From positions 2,027,501 to 2,091,500 of the forward strand of contig NZ_CP025135.1 of assembly GCF_002833405.1 (NCBI RefSeq): DNA of 64,000 bases. The letters run 5' to 3'. The notes below the pieces were generated by a model, which was not told the DNA's origin, did not search any database, and worked only from the letters and a program-made list of their open reading frames with translations. A program made the position numbers and the translations under genes. Source of the DNA: Planococcus sp. MB-3u-03. Its GTDB lineage: Bacteria; Bacillota; Bacilli; Bacillales_A; Planococcaceae. Positions 9,244-22,348 of the stretch are shown in pieces. How positions within the stretch are numbered: the first letter of the stretch is position 1; every line of letters begins with the position of its first letter.

Positions 9244-9869
9244 TTATGAAGTCAATGCGCCGGCTTTTAGTTTTTCGTGCCATTCGCTGAGCATCGGCAA
9301 ATCTTCTGCCGCTATCGCTCCGCTTTCTTGGGCTTGTTCAACCAGTGCCGGGAAATCCGTCAAAGTATGGAAGGTGAATCCGGCTTCCTCTATCGCTTGC
9401 TGTGCTTGAGGCAGCCCATAAGTGAAGATCGCAGCAATTCCAGCCACTTCAAAGCCGGCATCTTGTAAGGCTTGTGCCGCCTGCAGCACGGATCCGCCTT
9501 TGGAGATCAAGTCTTCGATGACGACCGCTTTTTGGCCTCGCTCTATTTTTCCTTCAATCAAATTCGATTGTCCGTGGCCTTTCGGTTTCGAACGCACATA
9601 GACCATTGGCAGATCAAGGCGTTCGGCCACCCATGCCGCATGCGGGATGCCCGCCGTCGCGGTTCCTGCAATCACTTGCGCATCCGGATACTCGCGGCGT
9701 ATCGTTTCCGCGAGCCCATCAGCGATCGCCTTGCGGACTTCCGGATAGGACATCGTCAGCCGATTGTCGCAGTAAATCGGCGATTTGACGCCTGAGGCCC
9801 AAGTAAAAGGATCGTTCGGGCGCAGCTCCACCGCGCCGATTGATAATAGCTGTTGTGCAATTTGTTTTT

Positions 9870-9873
<4 letters not shown>
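9244..9873 (-). CDS. pyrE: Orotate phosphoribosyltransferase
   Basis: This 209-aa enzyme joins orotate to PRPP to give orotidine 5'-phosphate. The PRPP-binding motif is [17 protein letters not shown] near residue 115, and the flexible-loop region [11 protein letters not shown] lies near 92. The ATG at 9871-9873 is chosen because GGAG lies upstream and it overlaps the pyrF stop as ATGA; an in-frame ATG at 9888 adds five residues. It is the last gene of the operon, directly followed by a strong terminator. Confidence 0.95.
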
Positions 9874-12233
<2,360 letters not shown>

Positions 12234-12237
<4 letters not shown>

Positions 12238-15200
12238 ACACCTGCCCCCATTTCCTCTGCTTGGAATGTCATCGATTCGATGACGCGAAGCATCGCTTCC
12301 GCTGTGTCGAGTGAAGTCAGGCACGGCACTCCGTTTTCAACCGATTCCCGGCGGATGCGGAACCCGTCACGTTCTGGCTGCTTGCCTTTTGTCAGCGTGT
12401 TGATGACAATCTGCGCGTCGCCGTTTTGGATGACATCTAGCAAAGTACGTCCTTCCGCACCGATTTTCCCAACTTCAGCAACGGCAATGCCTGCAGTTTC
12501 GAAAGCTTGAGCCGTACCGCCAGTTGCCATAATTTGGTATCCGATATCTCGGAAGCGCTTCGCCAGTCCAACTGCTTCTTCTTTATCCTTATCCGAGACG
12601 GTGAGAAGCACGGTGCCATGGTCTTTTACTTCCATGCCAGCTGCAGCTAGCCCTTTATAGAGTGCTTTTTCAAGCGTGACGTCTTTGCCCATCACTTCTC
12701 CGGTCGATTTCATTTCCGGCCCGAGCGTAATATCGACGCGGCGCAGTTTCGCGAATGAGAAGACCGGCACTTTGACGTAGACGCCTTTTTTCAGCGGCGC
12801 TAGCCCCGTGGTGTAACCTTGTTCAATAATGCTCTGTCCCAAAATTGCTTTCGTTGCGATATTCGCCATCGGAATGCCGGTGATTTTGCTGAGGAACGGC
12901 ACCGTGCGGCTTGAGCGCGGATTGACTTCGATGACGAACACTTCACCTTTTGAGATGACGTACTGGATGTTCAACAGGCCGACGATGTTTAAGCCTTTGG
13001 CAAGCCGTGTCGTGTAATCCTTCAAAGTCTCGATTTGCTGTTGCGAGATGTTTTGCGGCGGATAGACGGCAATCGAGTCACCGGAGTGTACCCCTGCCCG
13101 TTCAATATGTTCCATGATTCCAGGAATCAGGACATTCTCGCCGTCGCAGATCGCATCGACTTCAATTTCTTCGCCTGTCAAGTAACGGTCGACTAACACC
13201 GGATGCTCAGGGCTTGCTTCGACTGCGTGTTCCATGTAGTGGATCAAGTCACTTTCGTTGTAGACGATTTCCATTGCACGGCCGCCGAGTACGTAAGACG
13301 GGCGGACCAGCACCGGGTAGCCGATGTCCGAAGCGATGACCACCGCTTCTTCTGTCGACACGGCCGTTTTACCGAGTGGCTGCGGGATGCCGATTTCATG
13401 GAGCGCCGCTTCGAATTTATTGCGGTTTTCCGCTCTGTCGATGTCTTCAAGCGTCGTGCCGAGAATCTTCACGCCATTTTTCTCGAGCTTGTCGGCCAAG
13501 TTAATTGCCGTCTGCCCACCGAACTGGACGACGACGCCTTTCGGTTGTTCGAGGTCGATGATGTGCATGACATCTTCAATTGTCAGCGGTTCAAAGTAGA
13601 GCTTGTCGGAAATGGAGAAATCGGTCGACACCGTCTCCGGGTTGTTGTTGATGATGATTGCTTCGTACCCGGCTTCTTTGATCGCCCAGACGGAATGGAC
13701 CGTTGCGTAATCAAATTCGACGCCTTGGCCGATGCGGATCGGGCCTGATCCGAGCACGATGACGCTTTCTTTGTCGGTGCGAATCGATTCGTTTTCGTCT
13801 TCGTAGCTGGCATAGAAATAAGGCGTTTCCGATTCGAATTCCGCAGCGCATGTGTCGACCATTTTATAGACCGGCATCAAGTTTTGCTCTTTGCGCCATT
13901 CGTATACTTTTGCTTCTTGCGTATCCCATAGTTTGGCGATCGTTCTGTCTGCAAAGCCCATGCGTTTGGCTTTTCTCGTTGTCTCATAGTCAAACGGGTT
14001 TTGCTGCAAAACTTCTTCAAAGCGGACGATTTTATCGAACTTCTCCAGGAAGAACAAATCGATTTGGCTCCAGTCGTGAATCGTTTCGATCGTCACCCCG
14101 CGGCGCAGCGCTTCACCGATAAAGAACAGCCGCTCGTCGCCGGCTTTGCGGATGCGTTTTTCGATCCATTCATCGCTCATGTCCGTGCCGTTTTTCAGCT
14201 CGAGATGGAATTGCCCTGTTTCCAGCGAACGGACCGCTTTCAGCATCGATTCCTCAAACGTCCGGCCCATTGCCATGACTTCGCCGGTTGCTTTCATTTG
14301 CGTGCCGAGGTTGCGTTTTGCCGATTCGAATTTATCGAACGGCCAGCGCGGGATTTTCGATACGACATAGTCGAGTGCCGGTTCGAATGCGGCGTAAGTG
14401 CGCCCTGTCACCGGGTTCATCATTTCCCCAAGCGTTAAACCGACCGCGATTTTAGCCGCCAGTTTGGCGATCGGGTAGCCGGTCGCTTTCGATGCCAGCG
14501 CAGAGGAACGGCTGACGCGCGGGTTCACTTCGATGATGTAATAATCGAAGCTATGCGGGTCGAGCGCGAGCTGGACGTTGCAGCCGCCTTCAATCTTCAA
14601 GGCGCGGATGATTTTCAATGACACGTTGCGGAGCATCTGGTATTCGCGGTCCGATAAAGTCTGGCTCGGCGCAACGACGATCGAGTCACCGGTATGGATG
14701 CCGACAGGGTCGATGTTTTCCATATTGCAGACGACGATGGCGGTATCTTCCGCATCGCGCATCACTTCGTATTCGATTTCCTTGAATCCGGCGATCGATT
14801 TTTCCAGCAAGCATTGTGTCACCGGGCTGTATTTCAAGCCGCTCGCTACGATTTCGTGCAATTGCTCGTCGTTATGGCAGATGCCGCCGCCCGTTCCGCC
14901 AAGCGTGAAGGCTGGACGGACGATGACTGGATAACCAATTCTCTCTACAAACCGCTTCGCTTCTTCCATATTGTGGATGATGTCAGAATCCGGTACCGGT
15001 TCACCGAGTTCGTTCATCAAGGTGCGGAACAAATCGCGGTCTTCCGCTTTATGGATCGCTTCCAGCTTGGTCCCTAAGATTTCAATCTCCAGTTCATCCA
15101 AAATCCCAGATTCGTCCAGTTCGATAGCCATGTTCAGCCCCGTCTGCCCGCCAAGTGTCGCAAGCAGGGCATCCGGCCGTTCCTTGCGCAAGATGCGGCT

Positions 15201-15422
15201 GACAAATTCCAAAGTGATCGGCTCGATATACACTTTATCGGCGATTTCGGTATCGGTCATGATCGTCGCCGGATTGGAGTTGATCAAGATGACGCGGTAG
15301 CCTTCTTCTTTCAAGGCGAGGCAGGCTTGTGTGCCCGCGTAGTCGAATTCTGCAGCTTGGCCGATGACGATCGGGCCTGAACCAATTACGAGGATGCTTT
15401 TGATATCTTGTCTTTTAGGCAT
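12234..15422 (-). CDS. carB: Carbamoyl-phosphate synthase large subunit
   Basis: This 1062-aa enzyme makes carbamoyl phosphate from bicarbonate, ammonia supplied by CarA, and two ATP. Two homologous ATP-grasp halves are evident: [19 protein letters not shown] at the start and [18 protein letters not shown] near 555, and [13 protein letters not shown] paired with [13 protein letters not shown]. The C-terminal allosteric (MGS-like) domain begins near 930 ([14 protein letters not shown], then [12 protein letters not shown]). The length is normal. The start overlaps the carA stop by eight bases. As part of the pyr operon it is the pyrimidine-linked copy. Confidence 0.97.
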
Positions 15423-16509
15423 GTTGTTGCTCCTTCCGCTGTGCGTTCATCATTTCCAAAAATCGGTCGAATAGATAATTCGAGTCTTCCGGACCCGGTG
15501 AGGATTCCGGGTGGTATTGCACGGTGAAAGCTGGGTAATCGAGATGCGCGAGCCCTTCGTTCGTTCCATCATTGAGTGCGCTATGCGTCACTTTCAGGCG
15601 CGTTCCTTGCAAGGTTTCTTCATCGACTGCGTAGCCGTGGTTTTGTGAAGTGATTTCGATTTTGCCGGTTACAAGATCGCGCACTGGATGGTTGCCGCCG
15701 CGGTGGCCGAACTTCAGCTTGAACGTCTCGGCACCGCACGCTCTTGCGAACAATTGATGGCCGAGGCAAATTCCGAAAATCGGCACTTCGCCGAGCAATT
15801 CGCCGACGACTTCCACACATTCAGGAACGTTTTTCGGGTCTCCCGGGCCATTTGACAGCATGACGCCGTCCGGACCCCAGGCGAGAATTTCCTGCGCGCT
15901 CGTATTATGCGGCACGACGATGACGTCACATTTGCGTTTGTTCAATTCACGCAAAATCCCGTGCTTCATGCCGTAATCGATCAATACGACGCGCTTGCCG
16001 CGTCCCGGGCTTGGATAAGGGCGCGAAATCGACACTTGCGCCACTTGGTCGGTCGGTAAATGGGTTTCTTTCAGCTTCGCGATTACTTGTGCAAAATCCG
16101 GTTCTTCCCCAGCAGCCGTCAAAATCCCTTTGATCGATCCATTGACGCGGATCAGCCGAGTCAACTTTCGTGTATCGATTCCCGCGATACCCGGGATGCC
16201 CTTTTTCTCGAGCAATTCGCTTAAGCTCATCGTGCTTCTGAAATTCGACGGGAAATCTGCTGCTTCCCGGACGACCATGCCTTTGACAGCTGGGTCGATC
16301 GATTCGAAGTCATCACTGTTGATGCCGTAATTGCCTTGCAGCGGGTAAGTCATGGTGACGATCTGCCCGCAATAGGATGGGTCGGAGAGGATTTCCTGAT
16401 AGCCGGTCATGCTCGTGTTGAACACCACTTCCCCGAATGATGCCGTTTGTGCGCCGAATGCTTCCCCCGCGAATACTGTGCCGTCTTCTAAGATCAAATA
16501 ACGTTTCAT
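15415..16509 (-). CDS. carA: Carbamoyl-phosphate synthase small (glutaminase) subunit
   Basis: This 364-aa subunit hydrolyses glutamine and channels ammonia to CarB. The class I amidotransferase triad is visible: the nucleophile in [13 protein letters not shown] near residue 240, and the histidine and glutamate in [11 protein letters not shown] near 335. The N-terminal domain begins [19 protein letters not shown]. The ATG at 16507-16509 has AGGAGG upstream and overlaps the pyrC stop as TGATG. Confidence 0.96.
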   Translation of the reverse strand: MKRYLILEDGTVFAGEAFGAQTASFGEVVFNTSMTGYQEILSDPSYCGQIVTMTYPLQGNYGINSDDFESIDPAVKGMVVREAADFPSNFRSTMSLSELLEKKGIPGIAGIDTRKLTRLIRVNGSIKGILTAAGEEPDFAQVIAKLKETHLPTDQVAQVSISRPYPSPGRGKRVVLIDYGMKHGILRELNKRKCDVIVVPHNTSAQEILAWGPDGVMLSNGPGDPKNVPECVEVVGELLGEVPIFGICLGHQLFARACGAETFKLKFGHRGGNHPVRDLVTGKIEITSQNHGYAVDEETLQGTRLKVTHSALNDGTNEGLAHLDYPAFTVQYHPESSPGPEDSNYLFDRFLEMMNAQRKEQQHA

Positions 16510-17783
16510 CAGTTTTCCTCCTGCCATACGATGTCACCTCCGAAAATGGTCATTACTGGCCAGCCGGTGCAAGTTTGTCCGCCAAATGGCGTATTCGTTC
16601 CTTTGGAAAGGAAATCTTCTGTGCGGATTTCCTGCTGTTTGTCCAAGTCGAGCAGCACCAGGTCGGCTGCTTGCCCTCCCTCAATCGTCCCGTATGGAAG
16701 GCCGAACACATCTGCCGGCTTTTTCGTCAACCAGCCGATCAATTGCTGGAGTGTCCATTTGCCGCTTTGGACAAATTCCGTATAAAGGAGCGGGAATGCC
16801 GTTTCGAATCCGACGATGCCGAATGGCGCTTTTTCCATGCCGTTCGCTTTTTCTTCCGCAGCATGCGGGGCGTGGTCGGTCGCGATGAAATCGAGTGTGC
16901 CGTCGAGCAACCCTTCGTGAAGCGCTTGGTAATCTTCTTGTGCGCGAAGCGGCGGGTTCATTTTGTAATTCGCATCGTCGCCCGGGATGTCATCTTCTGT
17001 CAGCAAGAGATGATGGGGTGTCACTTCCGCCGTGACGCGGACGCCTGCCCGTTTTGCATCGCGGATGACGCGCACCGACTCTTTCGTGCTGACGTGGCAG
17101 ACGTGATAATGGGCGCCGGCCGCTTCAGCGAGCAGGATGTCGCGTGCGATATGCACCGATTCCGCAACTGACGGGATTCCCGGAAGCCCTAGCTCTCGGC
17201 TTCGTTTGCCGTCATGCATGACGCCGCCGTAGATCAAGCTATTGTCTTCGCAATGCGCGACGACAGCCATATCGAGCCCTGCCGCTTCTTTCATCGTCTC
17301 GAGCATCATCCCCGCTTCCTGGATGCCTACCCCGTCGTCGGTAAACGCGAACGCTCCATGTTCTTTCAGCTCTTTCAAATTGGTCCGTTCTTTGCCCGCT
17401 TCGCGGATTGTGATGGAGGCGTACGGCAAAACCCGAATGAGCGCATTTTTTTCGATCAAGCCATTGACGTGATCGAGATTTTCTTTCGTGTCCGGTACCG
17501 GCCGTGTATTTGGCATGGCGCAGATGGTCGTATAGCCGCCGCGCGCCGCTGATTTCGTGCCGCTTTCGATGGTTTCCTTTTTCTCTCCCCCCGGTTCACG
17601 CAGATGGACATGGACGTCCACAAATCCTGGTGCAATCATTCGGCCTTTGCCGTCGATTTCCGTTTCTCCCTGCCCGTGCAAGTGTGCGCCGATCTCCTCG
17701 ATGCGGCCATCCTTGACGCGGATGTTCGTTTCCTCCAATTGTTCTCCGTTCAACATCTTTACGTTCTTAATGAATAATCCCAT
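16509..17783 (-). CDS. pyrC: Dihydroorotase
   Basis: This 424-aa zinc amidohydrolase cyclises carbamoyl aspartate to dihydroorotate. Metal-site motifs are clear: [18 protein letters not shown] near residue 55 (first His-x-His), VAHCEDNSL near 175, and [11 protein letters not shown] near 300 (catalytic Asp). The length and motif set match the bacterial type I enzyme. GAGAG precedes the ATG. Only one base separates it from the pyrB stop, consistent with one transcript. Confidence 0.96.
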   Translation of the reverse strand: MGLFIKNVKMLNGEQLEETNIRVKDGRIEEIGAHLHGQGETEIDGKGRMIAPGFVDVHVHLREPGGEKKETIESGTKSAARGGYTTICAMPNTRPVPDTKENLDHVNGLIEKNALIRVLPYASITIREAGKERTNLKELKEHGAFAFTDDGVGIQEAGMMLETMKEAAGLDMAVVAHCEDNSLIYGGVMHDGKRSRELGLPGIPSVAESVHIARDILLAEAAGAHYHVCHVSTKESVRVIRDAKRAGVRVTAEVTPHHLLLTEDDIPGDDANYKMNPPLRAQEDYQALHEGLLDGTLDFIATDHAPHAAEEKANGMEKAPFGIVGFETAFPLLYTEFVQSGKWTLQQLIGWLTKKPADVFGLPYGTIEGGQAADLVLLDLDKQQEIRTEDFLSKGTNTPFGGQTCTGWPVMTIFGGDIVWQEEN

Positions 17784-17784
17784 T

Positions 17785-18654
17785 TTATTCTCTCCCTTTC
17801 ATTGCATATTCTAGTACTGCCATTCGGACGAAGACGCCGTTTTCCATTTGTTTGAAGATTCTCGAGCGCTTGCACTCGACTAGCGAATCCGCAATCTCCA
17901 CTCCCCGGTTGATCGGTGCCGGATGCATGATGATGGCGTCTTTCTTCATTTTGCGCTCTCGTGCTTCTGTCAACCCGAACTCAATATGATAGCGTTCTTT
18001 GGAAAAAAGAGCGGAGACGGCGTGCCGTTCATGTTGCACGCGGAGCATCATGACGACGTCGGTTTCGTCGATCAAGGCATCTAAATCATCGCTTGTGTCG
18101 TACTCGCCGCTCCATTCCTCCGGGCATACGAAGCTGACTTTTGCACCGAGTTGTTTCAGTGCGGCTGCATTCGATTTGGCGACACGGCTATGGGCGATAT
18201 CCCCGACGATCGTTACGTGGATGCCGTCGATGCGCCCGAACTCTTGGTGGATCGTGTACAAATCGAGCAATGATTGCGTCGGGTGCTGGCCCGAGCCGTC
18301 GCCGCCGTTGATGACGGCTACCTTACAGCCTGCTAGCTGCTGGTAATACTCTTCTTCCTCGTGGCGGATGATGACCGCTTTGACGCCGATTGCTTCCATC
18401 GTTTTCACCGTGTCATAGAGCGTTTCACCTTTTAGAATACTGGAAAAGGCCGTTTCGAATGGCAATACGGATAGCCCAAGCCGATGTTCAGCCATCTCGA
18501 AGCTCATCTTCGTCCGTGTGCTTGGTTCAAAGAATAAATTGACGACTGCCCCGTCGAGTGAGGCCTTTTCGCCACTTTCAAACTGCTCGGCACGCTTCAG
18601 CAAGTTCATGATTTTGTCGTTTTCAAGATTGTTCATCGTTAACAGATTCGGCAA
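17785..18654 (-). CDS. pyrB: Aspartate carbamoyltransferase, catalytic chain
   Basis: This enzyme joins carbamoyl phosphate to aspartate, the committed step of pyrimidine synthesis. The carbamoyl-phosphate site is [13 protein letters not shown] near residue 43, and [19 protein letters not shown] lies near 115. No pyrI regulatory chain is present, as usual in Bacillales. The start is uncertain. The TTG at 18652-18654 (PNLLTMNNL...) aligns with B. subtilis PyrB and has AAAGGG upstream; a GTG at 18661-18663 has no proper spacing. Longer frames to 18759 run through the attenuator. Either start gives about 290 residues. Confidence 0.93.
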   Translation of the reverse strand: MPNLLTMNNLENDKIMNLLKRAEQFESGEKASLDGAVVNLFFEPSTRTKMSFEMAEHRLGLSVLPFETAFSSILKGETLYDTVKTMEAIGVKAVIIRHEEEEYYQQLAGCKVAVINGGDGSGQHPTQSLLDLYTIHQEFGRIDGIHVTIVGDIAHSRVAKSNAAALKQLGAKVSFVCPEEWSGEYDTSDDLDALIDETDVVMMLRVQHERHAVSALFSKERYHIEFGLTEARERKMKKDAIIMHPAPINRGVEIADSLVECKRSRIFKQMENGVFVRMAVLEYAMKGRE

Positions 18655-18682
18655 TTTGCTCACGCCCTTTCGTTGACTGTAC

Positions 18683-18778
18683 AAAAAAACACCTTCCCAG
18701 GGGCAGGAAGGTGTAAGGAAATAAGGGTAGACTGCACCCCTATCCATAACCCTTTCCATGCCTCTCTGGACATTCCTT
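18683..18778 (-). promoter_or_regulatory. PyrR-binding attenuator ahead of pyrB
   Basis: On the minus strand the RNA between uraA and pyrB carries the PyrR-binding core TCCAGAGAGGC (complement of 18760-18770). A strong intrinsic terminator follows (stem ACACCTTCC / GGAAGGTGT with T7, 18683-18714). In B. subtilis, UMP-bound PyrR stabilises the binding hairpin, which prevents the antiterminator and lets the terminator form; the same logic is inferred here. Confidence 0.93.
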
Positions 18779-18789
18779 AAAAGGTAAGT

Positions 18790-20079
18790 TTATTCAGTTC
18801 CATCATCCAACTCCTGTTTATCAAGCCCAGGGAGGATCATGTTCAGTATCACACCGACGATAGCGGCCAGCGCCATTCCTTCGATCGCGAACGATTCACT
18901 GAACTCGAGTTTCGCACCGCCGATCCCGATGACCAGGATGACCGACGAGATGACCAAGTTGCGGTTGTTGCCGAAGTCGATGCCGTTATCGACAAGCATT
19001 CGCAGTCCCGATGAGGCGATGATGCCGAACAACAAGATCGAGATGCCTCCGAGCACCGCTGTCGGGATGGTGTCGATGACCGCCATCAGTTTTCCGAAGA
19101 AGGAGAACAGGATCGCGAACACTGCCGCGCCGATGATGACATAGACGCTGAACACTTTCGTGATGGCAAGTACGCCGATGTTCTCGCCGTAAGTGGTTTT
19201 CGGCGGCCCCCCGACAAGCGAGGAGATGAACGTCCCGATGCCGTCGCCCAAAATCGAGCGGTGAAGTCCCGGGTCTTTTATGTAATTGCGGTCGACGATC
19301 TTCCCGAGGACAAGCTGATGCCCAATATGCTCAGAGATCGTGACAATGGCGATCGGCACCATGACGAACAGCAGTGTCGGCGTCACTTGGAAAGAATAAT
19401 CGACGCCCGGCACCAGGAATTCCGGTACTTGGAACCAGTTCGCAGCAGCTACCGGGCTGAAGTCGATGATGCCGATCAGTGCCGAGTAGACGTAACCGGC
19501 GATGATGCCGATCAGGATCGGCATGAGCGAGATGATGTTCTTGAAGTAAATATTGCAGATGATGGCGGTAGCGAGCGTAACCAAAGCGGCTGAGAAATGC
19601 AGCAGGCTGTACTCAGAGCCGCCGTCTGCCGTCGGGATGTTCATGGCCATGTCGACCGCTGTGCCGGACAGAGCCAGCCCGATGACGATGATGACCGGGC
19701 CGACGACAATCGGCGGCAGCAGTTTCATGAGCCATTTGTAGCCGGTCTTCCAAATGACTAGCGCGACGATCGCGTAGACGAGCGAGACGAACATCGCGCC
19801 GATCATCGCTGAGCCGATGCCCCCTGTTTCCGTCGCGATCTGTATCGGGACGATAAAGGCGAATGAAGACCCGAGGTAAGCCGGAACTTTGAATTGGGTG
19901 ATGAGGACGAAGATGATGGTGGCGATGCCGCTCGTCAATAGCGCGATCGCGGGGCTCAAGCCAACTAGCTGCGGCACAAGTATTGTTGCGCCGAACATGG
20001 CGAACATGTGCTGCAGGCTAAGGGAAATCCATTGCCCCGTTTTTGGTTTATCGTGTATGTCTAGAATGGCATTGCTCAA
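18790..20079 (-). CDS. pyrP: Uracil permease (UraA/PyrP, NCS2 family)
   Basis: This 429-aa membrane protein imports uracil by proton symport. It has about 12 to 14 hydrophobic segments. NCS2 landmarks include QHMFAMFGATILVPQLVGLSP (split as QHMFAMFG and ILVPQLVGLSP) near residue 23 and the conserved GGPPKTTYGENIGVLAIT core near 285. The start is a TTG with CAGGGGAG eight bases upstream, and a later ATG is not supported. It is the second gene of the pyr operon, only 30 bases after pyrR, so unlike B. subtilis no attenuator separates the two. Confidence 0.94.
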   Translation of the reverse strand: MSNAILDIHDKPKTGQWISLSLQHMFAMFGATILVPQLVGLSPAIALLTSGIATIIFVLITQFKVPAYLGSSFAFIVPIQIATETGGIGSAMIGAMFVSLVYAIVALVIWKTGYKWLMKLLPPIVVGPVIIVIGLALSGTAVDMAMNIPTADGGSEYSLLHFSAALVTLATAIICNIYFKNIISLMPILIGIIAGYVYSALIGIIDFSPVAAANWFQVPEFLVPGVDYSFQVTPTLLFVMVPIAIVTISEHIGHQLVLGKIVDRNYIKDPGLHRSILGDGIGTFISSLVGGPPKTTYGENIGVLAITKVFSVYVIIGAAVFAILFSFFGKLMAVIDTIPTAVLGGISILLFGIIASSGLRMLVDNGIDFGNNRNLVISSVILVIGIGGAKLEFSESFAIEGMALAAIVGVILNMILPGLDKQELDDGTE

Positions 20080-20109
20080 GCTGTTTCTCCCCTGTCTCTA
20101 TAGTAATTC

Positions 20110-20800
<691 letters not shown>

Positions 20801-20832
20801 TAAAGGTGATGCGTATTCAGTTGACTGGTCTA

Positions 20833-20862
20833 AGTATAAAGAACAGCCATTTCGTTTGTCAA
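20833..20862 (-). promoter_or_regulatory. Promoter of the pyr operon
   Basis: TTGACA, 18 bases, then TATACT on the minus strand, starting just after the rluD stop and directly upstream of the PyrR leader. Confidence 0.85.
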
Positions 20863-20868
20863 GCCCCC

Positions 20869-21771
20869 TTAGCGGAGAGTCTCGAGAAGTTCCTCGAATT
20901 CTGTCGGCAAAGCCGACGAGAACTCCAGGTATTCCTTCGTCCGTGGATGGATAAAACCGATGACGGCTGCATGCAAGGCCTGGCCGCCGATATCCATCGT
21001 TTTTCTCGGTCCGTATTTCGGGTCGCCGACAAGCGGGAAGCCGATATAACGCATATGGACACGGATTTGGTGCGTGCGGCCGGTTTCAAGTCGGCATTCC
21101 ACCAACGTGAAATCGCCGAAACGCTCAAGCACGGTGAAATGAGTTACTGCGTGCTTGCCTTTATCGACCACAGCCATCTTCTGGCGCTCTTTCGGGTCTC
21201 TCGCGATTGGTGCATCAATGGTGCCTTTGTCGTGGGCGATATGCCCGTGGACAAGTGCGATGTATTTGCGCGTCACCGATTTTTCGACCAATTGATCCAC
21301 TAAAGATGCATGTGCGAGGTCGTTTTTTGCGACCATCAATAAGCCAGACGTATCTTTATCGATGCGGTGGACAATGCCTGGGCGCACGATGCCATTGATG
21401 CCCGAAAGATCGGTGCAATGGTACATGAGGCCGTTGACGAGCGTCCCGCTCGCATGTCCTGGCGCCGGGTGGACGACCATGCCTTTCGGTTTGTTGACGA
21501 CGAGCACGTCTTCATCTTCATAGACGATATCGAGGTTCAAATTTTCCGGTTCTGCATCCAATTCTTCCAGCAGCGGCGGCGTGATGAGGATCTCATCTTC
21601 CAGGCGCACTTTATAATTCGGCTTCACCGTTTCACCATTTACTTTGATATGGCCATCTTTGACCCAATTGCTGATCTGTGAACGCGACCATTCCTCATCG
21701 ACGGCAGAAATCACTTTGTCAATACGTTCGCCTTTTTGTTCTTCTGTAATGTTTATCGTCAGTTCTTCCAT
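20869..21771 (-). CDS. rluD: Ribosomal large-subunit pseudouridine synthase, RluD/RluA family
   Basis: This 300-aa enzyme isomerises uridine to pseudouridine in rRNA. An N-terminal S4 RNA-binding domain (RIDKVISAVDEEWSRSQISN... from residue 16) precedes the catalytic domain. The catalytic aspartate lies in VHRIDKDTSGLLMVAK near 137, and ETGRTHQIRVHMRYIGFPL near 230 is the second signature. The paralogue (RluD-type with S4 domain, as YlyB in B. subtilis) is inferred from its place beside lspA and pyrR. Its start overlaps the lspA stop as TAATG. Confidence 0.92.
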   Translation of the reverse strand: MEELTINITEEQKGERIDKVISAVDEEWSRSQISNWVKDGHIKVNGETVKPNYKVRLEDEILITPPLLEELDAEPENLNLDIVYEDEDVLVVNKPKGMVVHPAPGHASGTLVNGLMYHCTDLSGINGIVRPGIVHRIDKDTSGLLMVAKNDLAHASLVDQLVEKSVTRKYIALVHGHIAHDKGTIDAPIARDPKERQKMAVVDKGKHAVTHFTVLERFGDFTLVECRLETGRTHQIRVHMRYIGFPLVGDPKYGPRKTMDIGGQALHAAVIGFIHPRTKEYLEFSSALPTEFEELLETLR

Positions 21772-22244
21772 TAAGACACCTTTTTCTTTTGTTGTTTTTC
21801 ATCCATGATCACGTAAATGACCATTAAGACGACACCAATGGTCAATGCAGCATCCGCTACATTGAAGATCGGAAAATCATAATTGATTACTGGAATCAGC
21901 ACATCGACAAAATCGACGACTTCACCGCGGTACATCCGGTCGATAAAATTACCGATTGCGCCTCCTAATAGCACCATCAGTGCCAATTGAAACAGCGGCT
22001 GCCCTCCGGCATGCTTATGGAAATAATAAAGAATCGCCACGATCACCACGACAGTGATGATGGCAAACAGCCACATCTGCCCTTCCAGCATCCCCCACGC
22101 CGCGCCGCGATTGCGGTGGGAAAGCCATCCCAGATACGGTTCGAGCACAGGAATCCGTTCCCCGAGCTCCATATTTTTGACGACCAGCCATTTGGTCCAT
22201 TGATCCAACGCAATAATAAGTAGAGCAATCCCATAATAAATCAC
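21771..22244 (-). CDS. lspA: Lipoprotein signal peptidase (signal peptidase II)
   Basis: This 157-aa membrane aspartyl protease removes lipoprotein signal peptides after diacylglyceryl transfer. Four hydrophobic helices are present. Catalytic aspartates lie in GNFIDRMYRGEVVDFVD near residue 105 and FNVADAALTIG near 132. The GTG at 22242-22244 (VIYYGIALLIIALDQWTK) is preferred because GGAGGAAATACAA precedes it and the family starts there; the ATG at 22262 lacks a site. It is preceded by ileS as in many Bacillales. Confidence 0.94.
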   Translation of the reverse strand: MIYYGIALLIIALDQWTKWLVVKNMELGERIPVLEPYLGWLSHRNRGAAWGMLEGQMWLFAIITVVVIVAILYYFHKHAGGQPLFQLALMVLLGGAIGNFIDRMYRGEVVDFVDVLIPVINYDFPIFNVADAALTIGVVLMVIYVIMDEKQQKKKVS

Positions 22245-22303
22245 TTGTATTTCCTCCGTCATTCATCAGTCTATTCATTTTAACACAGAGCGGGCGAAAA
22301 AAG

Positions 22304-22340
22304 AAAAAAGTCCGAAAACCGGATAACCGGCTTTCGGACC
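22304..22340 (-). terminator. Terminator of ileS
   Basis: A 13-bp stem with one G-T wobble (GTCCGAAAGCCGG / CCGGTTTTCGGAC) is followed by T6 on the minus strand, just after the ileS stop. Confidence 0.92.
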
Positions 22341-22348
22341 GTTCAAAC

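Noticed and set aside
13203..13748. A 181-codon open frame on the plus strand
   Set aside because: It is wholly antisense to carB, has no ribosome site and shows low-complexity shadow composition.
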